From NCBI GenBank assembly GCA_003024985.2, contig PXIH01S0067893.1: 10,810 nucleotides of DNA. One strand, 5' to 3'. A program made the position numbers and the translations under genes. The notes beneath the pieces were generated by a model that saw nothing but the letters and a program-made list of their open reading frames with translations, had not been told where the DNA came from and did no database searches. The DNA comes from Euperipatoides rowelli (Eukaryota; Onychophora; Udeonychophora; Euonychophora; Peripatopsidae). Within the stretch, counting starts at the first letter, position 1, and each line of letters starts with the position of its first letter. Of this stretch, positions 1 to 7,330 are shown in pieces.

Positions 1-68
1 TTTATTTTAAATTTAGATATTAATATTTAAACTTTTAGAACGTCTGTAGGCCATGTGGCAATAATACT

Positions 69-1013
69 GTTTTGGAGGACATAAGCATCATTGAGCTGAC
101 TTTAGTTAGCCTGATAGATTCCAGATCCCCACCTTGAACTATTCTATTACAAGACTAACTAGAACAGATTAACAAGACATAAAAATAAAGTAAGATTTTA
201 TTATCCCTCTTATAGTATATTTCATCACCTTAGAGTAACATGTTAGTGTACAAACTCACCAGTTACTTAAATAACACACCAACATGAGAAATAATTTATT
301 ACAACCACCAACATGATTTCATTTTGGCATAAATATCATTACAGAAAAACAGTTATTAATACAAATAACAGTTAATCTTATTATGAAAAATATGACATTG
401 AAACTAGCTTAATTGCCGTTTGAATTCTGAATTACTACTGCATTCTTATATGTACTAACCATACTTGTTTTATCTTCTGCTTTACTGCTTACATGTAAGT
501 GATTTTAATACACAGCTTTCATCTTTTAAATTCAGTGTACAAAGATCTACAATATATGATACATTCTGATGGTTATTTTTTATTTATAAGATAAGGTTAG
601 AATGCAACACATAATTAAAAATGGGGAAAACTTTATTTAACTCTGATAGGAATTAAATCAGCTCAAATCTGCCACAGAGCTTAAAGAGAAGAAACAAAGT
701 TCTTATTTTTCCTTGACCCCAATAGATAGGACCAAGTACCACCCCTTATCATGCGTGCCAACGGAATAAAAAAGGACATCTGACAGCAATGAAAAACACA
801 TTTTGATTAGCAAAAATATCATTTCACACACAAACTAGGAATTACTTTAACAATGCATTTCTTTATTCNTTAGAACATTAAATGACNATAAAATATCCAT
901 TCCTATTTTTTAAATAAAAATTAGTTTCCCAAATAAGCAAATCTAAATAAGATAAAAATATGTCATGACTAAAATTGAAATTATTATTATCATTAATGGG
1001 AATAGCCAATCTA
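69..1013 (-). repeat. Left copy of ~950 bp direct repeat; probable 3' LTR
   Basis: This stretch is repeated in the same orientation at 9253-10202, from GTTT[T/C]GGAGGAC at the left edge to AGCCAATCTA at the right edge. By its position downstream of minus-strand pol it would be the 3' LTR. It starts with TG at 68-69 on the plus strand, which on the minus strand gives the CA end expected of an LTR. The other edge has no clean TG/CA end; the nearest is CA at 1007-1008. Both copies carry an AATAAA-like signal on the minus strand near their left end (TTTATT at about 196-201 here). Two unresolved bases at 869 and 887 read A and C in the other copy. There is no open reading frame of note. Confidence 0.75.
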
Positions 1014-1045
1014 GTTTAAAGGGAGGGAATTTATTTAGAAATAGA

Positions 1046-1353
1046 AAAGGACAGTCTCTAAATTCTGTAATGAAATTGTTGATCTTGTAGGCTATCACTC
1101 GACTGGATTTTCTGGAAATGTCTTTGTATTTATAAAGTTCTCTGAACTGATGAAATTATTTTATAAAGTTTGTAATTTTAAATAAGTTCTGAAGCTGGGA
1201 ACACTGACATCTTCAAAAATGCTTACTATAGAACAAGTTGAATTGGTTACTGATATAATACGGATAGGCTATGCTGTAAGCTTAATTTCATCTTTGTTGG
1301 TTGTAATTTTTATGAAAATTATTTTGGAAATAAATAATTTGTACTTTGATTAA
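1046..1353 (+). other. Unrecognised coding-like frame with one stop and a hydrophobic segment
   Basis: One plus-strand frame runs about 100 codons with a single interruption, TAA at 1183-1185. The part after the stop contains ATG at 1219 and ends with TAA at 1351-1353 (44 residues). It has a polar start (TIEQVELVTDIIR) followed by a hydrophobic stretch (IGYAVSLISSLLVVIF) long enough to span a membrane. I do not recognise the family. A remnant exon of a membrane protein is possible. However, T-rich DNA readily yields F/I/L/V-rich translations by chance, and no clear splice sites bracket the frame. Treat it as a weak candidate, not a gene. Confidence 0.2.
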
Positions 1354-1429
1354 ATATTGTTTCTATGGATTATCAAACAAGAATAGTGATTGTTTTATTC
1401 ATAAATTATTTTGAAAATTGTGATTTTGG

Positions 1430-1620
1430 AAAACATCATCCCTAATTTCATGCCGGGAGATGTTACCTCTATTAGTCAAGAAAATTTTATGAGAAAGTCT
1501 CGAATCTCGTGTCGTAACTCCTTTTATAGCTTCTTGTTGTCAGGGCAATCACCTTTGACATGTCGCGAGGGTCATGATTCCAAATTGGTTGTCAAAACTA
1601 TGATGAACTTCCTTTTATGC
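1430..1620. other. GC-richer island with a minus-strand TATA-like box
   Basis: This island is clearly less AT-rich than its surroundings and contains several CpGs. The plus strand has a 71-codon frame from a TTG at 1411 to TAA at 1624-1626, and no family is recognised in it. The minus strand also has a frame of about 46 codons (about 1545 down to 1407), in front of which lie two closely spaced stops. A TATAAAAGG sequence lies on the minus strand at about 1521-1529. Both strands being partly open suggests a composition effect, an old exon, or a fragment of another repeat. I assign no function. Confidence 0.25.
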
Positions 1621-2131
1621 AAATAAAAACAGCAGCAGCTCCAACATGTGTTTAAAAGTAATATAAACATGATGTGTAAACAAACCGTAAATGTAACGTT
1701 TAATTACATCAAGTAACCATAGTAACAAGAATTCATATAATTTCAGCATTCTTTTGATAAAAATTTACTTTCATGGCAAAATTAACTAACTTCCATCAGT
1801 TTTATTCATTATTTTAGAATAAAATAATTCTTCTTCTTCTTTAAAATAATAACGTTAAGCTAAAATTTGAGGACAAAGGCATAATTTCTACCTAGATTGT
1901 CTATCGATTGGCTAAACCTAGATATATTAAATAATATTAAAAACATATCTATTAACTATTCATAAAATTAATAATATACTGTACATCATAAATTTCATCA
2001 CATTAAAATAAAATACAATCAATCATAATACAATATATACAAATAATCATTATAAATATTGTTCAGCTTGTTTACATAATTAATTCACATTTATTATCAA
2101 TAAAATAAATAGGAATGAAAGAATTTAATTT

Positions 2132-2166
2132 TGTAGTTTTCTATGTTCTGCATATAGAAAACTACA
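2132..2166. repeat. Perfect 13-bp inverted repeat (hairpin)
   Basis: TGTAGTTTTCTAT (2132-2144) and ATAGAAAACTACA (2154-2166) are exact reverse complements separated by 9 nt, so either strand could fold into a hairpin. The stem is too short for a typical miRNA precursor. It could be a small fold-back repeat or the remains of a terminal inverted repeat. No target-site duplication is evident around it. Confidence 0.7.
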
Positions 2167-2345
2167 TAACCCCCCTCTTACGGTGAAGATATGTACTAAC
2201 TCTTTCCCTCATAATGCAAATCCACTTTTAATCAAAACATCGTCTGCTATAACAAAATTCTCTCGATTTTAACAGCGATAGAAATTATATTAATCAATTG
2301 CATTACTTTATTTAATTATATAATCAAAATTATCATTTATTATAG

Positions 2346-2733
2346 CTGGAATTATGTTAAACAATCCTCCCAGGCAAAGCAAAAAACAACAAATTTGTGA
2401 ATACGATTGTTTATTGGAAAAATACTTTCTTCAAGGTGAACAATTACAAAACACCTTGAACAATTTGATTTCAGCACAACAATTTCTCAATTATAATCTC
2501 CAACCATCTCTTCTTCATTATCATCAACTGAAACGGAATATCCAGAGGTTACAGAGAGACCAGTCAAGTCTTGAAATTTAATTCCCATAACTTTTAAAAT
2601 TTAGCCAGTTACAGCAACACCATCTACCTCCCAACCCCGGTTGATCAGGCCAGAGTCAGAACTGACTAAAAAATCCATTTATATTCCATATACCTCAAAA
2701 CCTGGCTCTACTCCAGCTGACCCATGCCTCTAA
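2346..2733 (+). other. Possible degenerate exon or captured gene fragment, antisense to pol
   Basis: The sequence before this island reads TCATTTATTATAG, which resembles a 3' splice acceptor. One frame then gives 75 residues from ATG 2354 to TAA 2579-2581. They are rich in Q, L and N with a helical look (for example YFLQGEQLQNTLNNLISAQQ and HQLKRNIQRLQRDQ). From 2497 a second frame looks equally protein-like and is S/T/P/E-rich (SSTETEYPEVTERPVKS). It continues through stops at 2572-2574 and 2602-2604 to PVTATPSTSQPRLIRPESEL and a TAA at 2731-2733. The switch between frames suggests one broken coding segment with a frameshift near 2490-2570. I do not recognise the family. It may be an old host exon, a captured host fragment, or chance. 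It is the best non-retroelement coding candidate in the window. Confidence 0.3.
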
Positions 2734-3470
2734 ATACCAAAAGACATTCAGTTTGATTTTTAAACAATAGTTCCTTTTTTTTTTAAATGTTAAGCTACCA
2801 TTGTTGCTTTCAAGCAATAATTATGTTCAAACAAATAAACAGATTTTGAACGTTAGCTCAAGACTTTGTCTCTCTTTTTCTATATCTTATTTCATAGTCT
2901 GATATAACATCATACTTTGACAAATATATTATTTATCTATCATATTTAAGTATTATATCATTTGCTTTTTTTTTTTTTTAACATTAAATCTGCAATTTTA
3001 GTTCAAAACTGCTTTGTTTCATTTCAGTATTACTTATCAACTCATAATGGTTAGATGACAAGCTCTACCAACTTCTAGCTTCAGTTCAAGACTAATAAAG
3101 GTCAACTATATAAAAGTTTATGCTATTAGAGGCATACCAATTTTTTTTAATTCTCTGTAATCCATCACTTGAGTTATATTTGCATTTTATAATCTCAACT
3201 TATGACTCATTGTAATAATATATCATCCATTAGATAATGTATATACTAAAATTTTATTTCTAAATATATAACAAATAATACTGAATTTTCAGCACACTTA
3301 TTATCTAGAACTCCTTAAAATAAAATAGATTCACTTTGTAAATCTATCAACTGTATATTTTGTTTGTAAACATCTTTCTATATTATATAAATGACCATTT
3401 GTTAAGTCACTTCAAATAAATATAGTATCAACATGTATTGTTAATATTTTCTTTTTATTAATAAACTTAT
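2734..3470. other. AT-rich non-coding stretch
   Basis: No reading frame, RNA gene or repeat family is recognisable. The stretch has long T runs (about 2770-2785 and 2966-2980), scattered AATAAA motifs on the plus strand (for example about 2835) and pyrimidine-rich tracts ending in AG (for example about 3012-3027). Such features are common in introns and AT-rich intergenic DNA and do not identify a gene. Confidence 0.5.
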
Positions 3471-3785
3471 TTTATAAAATAATTCTGTAAAGTTTATTTA
3501 CAGTATGTATTGCAAACATCATTTTCTTTTAAAAAAAAATGTTTCTCAAAAATTATCTTTTTCTTTAATTCTTATTTTGAATGTTTCCAAAAAAAAAAAG
3601 AAGTAATTTCTGCATGTCAGTAAAATAACTCTTAATTTCATAACAATATTTTTAATTGTCATAAAATAATTCTACATTTCACAATAACCATTTCAAAAAA
3701 ATATTTTTCTCAAAAAAATTCTGATTGTCATAAAAAGTTTCTGTATTTCAAAAAAATTCTGGCCAGAAAAACTAAAAATCTTACC
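3470..3785. repeat. Short degenerate AT-rich repeats
   Basis: Variants of one short motif, roughly [T/G]TCATAAAATAATTCTG followed by TTTCA, recur at about 3474, 3613, 3655 and 3724, with intervening A runs such as TTTCAAAAAAATTCTG. Spacing is irregular (about 40-70 bp apart for the last three copies), so this is a decayed array and not a clean satellite. It lies directly after the end of the pol remnant on the minus strand. Confidence 0.4.
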
Positions 3786-3789
3786 TAGG

Positions 3790-4085
3790 TAAATTAATTT
3801 GATTCAAATCATTGCTATTCTTTTTCTTAGAAAGTACCCATGGGTCACATCCTCATCCTGTTTTAATAGGCTTAGATACCAGAGCGCAATTGTTTTTATT
3901 TACTCTATCCAAGGAACGCAAATAATATCTACTATCAACAAGATTCTGTAACATTTCATCTTGCAGTGTTAAAGATCACTGTATTTAGAGCGTTTAAATA
4001 ATTCTCAACTACTATAACTTCTTCACCTTTCATCATTTACCTCAGCTTCTTCAGCTGGCAAAGTCACATAAGGTTTACCAGCAGG
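3790..4085 (-). pseudogene. pol: C-terminal tail of the pol polyprotein, degenerate
   Basis: After the integrase C-terminal domain, protein-like sequence continues on the minus strand in broken frames down to about 3790. Recognisable pieces are YVTLPAEEAEVNDE near 4050, ENYLNALNTVIFNTA in another frame, then LQDEMLQNLVDSRYYLRSLD and VSKPIKTG before a TGA. The charged, proline-poor tail is typical of the variable end of Ty3/Gypsy Pol and has no known catalytic role. At least two frame changes occur. No chromodomain is visible. Confidence 0.55.
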
Positions 4086-5400
4086 TTATTCATTATTGTC
4101 ACTCGTGATAGATCTATCTTGAATATCATCTTCTATATAGATTCTAGGGTAATAAATTTTTAACTTATCAACATGTACACGTTGTATTACGTCCGAACGA
4201 TTTCTTGAAATATGATAATTAGCATGCCCTACTCTTTTTATGACAGTGAATGGTCCAGTGTACCTCGGATTAAGTTTCCTATTATGTCCAGCATAACTTA
4301 GTACATCCAAGGCCAAAACACTTTGTCCTATATCAAACTCCCTCAGCTGACGACCTCTATCTTTGTTCCTAGCATTTGTAACCAAAGCTTCTTTTAAGTT
4401 TACAAATACTTCAGATTTAGCAGCTTCCAATCTTTCCATGATACAATCAAAAATCAATTCTATCTAATCCATCCTCATTTTCATTTAAATTAAATTCTGA
4501 AAAAAAGTCATACTGATAAAAACCATGAAAGATATAGAAAGGTACTTGTTGAGTACAACGATGCACAGTATTATTAATCACCTGCATCAAATATGGTAAC
4601 ATGACATCCCAATCTGTGTAATTTTCATTACTGTAGTGTGACAGTAATGCGAGTATTTTACCATTTATTATTTCCGTTAATACGAGGCCAGTAACTATTT
4701 GTTAAAATTCAATTAATTCCAAGTCTAGTACATAAAGATGACAATATGACCCACCAATTGTGGGCCTCTAATCGACAGCATATCCTTAGAACTGCCATCC
4801 CTCGTATAAATTGTGTCCATGTAGTCCTTAGCAATGACATGTGCTTCTTGACTAGGTAACGCACTCGCAAAAGTCATCCTATAAAAGTGGTCCTTATATG
4901 TAATGATTTACTTATTCCTTCTTGGAGTAGTATTAAAGGGTCCAAGAATATCAATAATGTACTTAATTTTGACATACATGTAATAGGAGGTTCAACAGAC
5001 TGTATTGGTGCTTTTATCCTACTCCTATTTCTTCTCCGACACTTTTCACAGCTACGCATATAATTACGAATATCCATAAAAATTGTTTCCATGTAAAGCA
5101 TCTTTTCACCTTATAAATAGTTTTATCCTAAGAAAAGTGTCCTCCCACTATATTATCATGATAGAAGTAAAGCACTTCTTGAACTAGTGCAGCTGGCACT
5201 ACCGTGCGATATGCTGAGTAATTACTTTTGCCTAATTGTATTTTCATTAGCAAAATTTGATTATCATCAAGCATATACTCATTATTTTTAAAAATACCAT
5301 TCTTAATCTTTTCTTTTATTTCTGAACAAAACTCATCCTTATTTTGCTTTTCCAACATTCTGTTGTCAACATCCGTTTTTGTGTTTCTACTGTGCATGTC
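4086..5400 (-). pseudogene. pol: Degenerate Ty3/Gypsy integrase
   Basis: Integrase would insert the cDNA into the host chromosome. The N-terminal HHCC zinc-binding domain is recognisable: HDNIVGGH supplies two His (codons near 5159 and 5138), and CEKC supplies two Cys (near 5049 and 5040), with a frameshift between them. In the catalytic core, the first Asp is seen in IDILGPF (codon 4950-4952) in a frame offset from the upstream one. The position of the second Asp, before RGPQ, reads Ile (codon 4770-4772). The Glu is kept in LTE (codon 4672-4674), about 33 codons on, as expected of a DD35E core. The C-terminal domain is the best-preserved piece: 123 codons open at 4457-4086 with YTGPF (the GPY/F motif) and QRVHVDKLK. 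Several frameshifts and stops make the protein inactive. Confidence 0.9.
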
Positions 5401-5990
5401 AGAGCTTCAGCCTCCTCTTCTTGACTAAGGGATAGTATATCAGCAAAACTGTTCAACCTACCTGGTATATGCTCAAAGTGTATGTCATATTGCTATATAA
5501 TTAACATCCACTGTGCCACATGAGTTAGAATCCTTTAATTCAATTAAATAACTCAACGGTTTAAGGTCAGTTAATAAAAATATCTTATTCCCATAAGCTA
5601 GATGTTTAAAATGGTCCATAGCAAAGACAATTGCCAAAGCTTCTCTTTCAATAACAGCATGGTTACGCTCAGCTTTATTCACTCTTCTACTTGCATAAGC
5701 TATAGGCTGTAGCAAACCCTCTTCATTTTCTTGTTCAAGAATAGCTCCTATGGATGTAAGGGAAGCATCAGATTTAATTACAAAAGGCTTGTCAAATCTT
5801 GGGAAAGCCAATAATGGAGCACTGACCAATTTACTTTTTAACGTCTGAAATGCTAATTCTGCCTTGTCATTCCAGGTAATAAAATAATTTTTCTTTTTCA
5901 ATAAATTGTATAATGGTGCTGCAATTTCTGCAAAATCATTAACAAACTTTCTGTAAAAGTTTAGGCTACCCAAGAAGCTTCTTACACCTC
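5400..5990 (-). pseudogene. pol: Degenerate RT connection and RNase H
   Basis: RNase H removes the RNA strand from the RNA/cDNA hybrid. An open frame of 162 codons (5973-5485) starts in the RT connection (FLGSLNFYRKFVNDFAEIAA) and runs into RNase H. Counting from M at 5973, the acidic residues are Asp69 in KSDAS, Glu109/Glu111 in IEREALAIV and Asp136 in LLTDLKPL. The usual family motif is TDHKPL, so the His is replaced by Leu. After about residue 149 the frame shifts. The correct continuation passes an in-frame TAG at 5493-5495 and goes on through HFEHIPGRLNSFADILS, matching the conserved IPGxxNxxAD block. An ambiguous base (5993) lies at the upstream edge. Confidence 0.9.
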
Positions 5991-5994
5991 TCNC

Positions 5995-6790
5995 AGTAGT
6001 AGGACGAGATAAATTTTATACGCTTGAACAATGAACACTCAATTCCACTGGTCTACAACCATTCTTGTCCACCATGTGTCCTAAGAACTTTATCGACTCA
6101 CGAAATAGCCTACACTTGGATGGTTTGATTGCCATATTTATTTTTTTAACGCTGAAAATATGTCATCCAAAGTTGCAAGATGTTCCTCTATACTATTGGT
6201 ATGAATGATATCATGATATACAAATACGTGTCCTTCCAGAATCACATCATGTAAATATTCCACCATAATCTTTTGATATACCGCCGATGTTACACACCCT
6301 TGACATAAGCGGGTAAAAGCATAGTGAGCGAAAGGTACACTAAAAGAAAACTTCTTCTGTGCCTCTTCAGTCAATTTAACATTAAAATATCCATTATTCA
6401 TGTCAAGTGTACTAAATATCTTTGCACCACCAAATTCTCCAAAATATCCTCTATTCTCATAAACTATCCTAATTGCTTCAGAATCTTTCTTACGTATTAC
6501 CATGACAGGTGAATTGTAAGGACTGTGTATTTTTTATTATGCTTGCCTTTTCAAGTTTATTTAATTGCTTTCTGAGTGGGGCATATAGACTATGTGGAAT
6601 GCGATATTGTCATTGGTAAATAGGAGTATCTGATTTGAATTTAAGTTCGTAGGGAGGAATGTTAGTACCTGTCATGTTAACATCTTCAATCAAAACCACT
6701 TTATGCTTTTCTAAAATTCTTTCTAGCTCTAATCTATGTCATTAGTACGAAATAAATCATAAATTTCTTATAACTTTCCACCATCTTTAT
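5995..6790 (-). pseudogene. pol: Degenerate Ty3/Gypsy reverse transcriptase
   Basis: RT copies the element RNA into DNA. The N-terminal block is visible at about 6780-6520 (KHKVVLIEDVNMTG, then YELKFKSDTPIYQ, then a TGA at 6610-6612, then YRIPHSLYAPLRKQLNKLEK). A frameshift near 6528 leads into SPYNSPVMVIRKKD. The frame at 6503-6138 holds GGAKIFSTLDMNNGYF with the first catalytic Asp (residue 34 from M at 6503) and VPFAHYAFTRL. Between RKKD and GGAKIF about two dozen residues usual in the family are missing. The catalytic YxDD box reads FVYHDII: one Asp of the pair is gone and the block is shorter than usual. The thumb follows with SKCRLFRESIKFLGHMVD (about 6125-6065) and a TAA at 6016-6018. 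The protein is inactive. Confidence 0.93.
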
Positions 6791-6899
6791 TATTGTCAAC
6801 AAATGTAGTCTCACAGTAAAACTTTTCTGTTCTGCGATTGGTCAAATAATTCACTCCAGGCTTTACCTTCTACAATACTAAATTTTACTTCACGCCTAT

Positions 6900-7330
6900 C
6901 ACAATAAATTACTGCATTGTGCAAAAATCAAAACCTAAAATAACTTTGAATGCTATATTTTGTTGCACCTTTACTGCACAAATTGTATGAAGCACATTTC
7001 TATTGCCTACTTTTATATTTTTTACGGTTTTAATACCGGTTTTAACACCTCAGAACAGGTGACTTGAGACAGCCACGGCTCCATTTTGATAAAATTTTGG
7101 ATTTAAACAGTTTTCATCCACTAAACAGTTATCTGCACCAGTATCCAAAAGAGCCATTACCTTTCTGCCAAAAATTTCTACTTCTATCAACTATGGGCTT
7201 TTCCTCATAAAACTTATTAAATTTGATCGTCGTATTAGATTTATTTACGTTCGAGAAACTTCGTTTTTTTACGAGTCCCAACATTTTTCTTTCGTCTCTG
7301 TTATTTTTTCTGCTCACTCCCCCATCTCCG
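6900..7330 (-). pseudogene. pol: Degenerate retroviral-type aspartic protease
   Basis: This pepsin-like protease would work as a dimer to cut the Gag-Pol polyprotein. The active-site motif is clear: MALLDTGADNCLVDENC at about 7157-7106, matching the LLDTGAD pattern of the family. A TGA at 7050-7052 interrupts the middle of the domain. The same frame then continues through VKVQQNIAFKVILGFDF (about 6979-6929), which is the conserved ILG-F-D-F end of the flap and core. A frameshift near 7165 separates the active site from the upstream linker, a basic S/N/K-rich stretch (KRSFSNVNKSNTTIKFNKFY) in a 62-codon frame starting at 7317. Confidence 0.88.

Larger units (their letters stand above)
1014..2340. 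other. AT-rich region without a recognised gene
   Basis: No minus-strand envelope or other element gene is visible here, although this is where an env gene would lie in an errantivirus-like element. Most of the stretch is A+T-rich filler: runs of ATA, AAAT and TTA, and a (TTC)n run at about 1828-1840. Two less AT-rich islands stand out, at about 1046-1353 and 1430-1620, and are listed separately, as is the hairpin at 2132-2166. A short C run (ACCCCCCTC, about 2169-2177) follows the hairpin. Confidence 0.6.

Noticed and set aside
1219-1353. Class B GPCR first transmembrane segment
   Set aside because: The general look (polar start, GYAVSLIS, hydrophobic run) is suggestive, but there is no diagnostic residue pattern, no flanking exons and no splice sites. 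T-rich DNA often gives such segments.
1014-3790. Envelope gene of an errantivirus-like element
   Set aside because: No minus-strand frame, signal peptide, cleavage site or transmembrane pattern consistent with env was found in the region after pol.
4086-4200. Chromodomain at the integrase C-terminus
   Set aside because: After the GPF and HVDKLK motifs the sequence becomes acidic and variable, with no aromatic cage pattern of a chromodomain.
6324-6512. 62-codon plus-strand frame
   Set aside because: It is the antisense shadow of the reverse transcriptase relic and shows no protein-like pattern.
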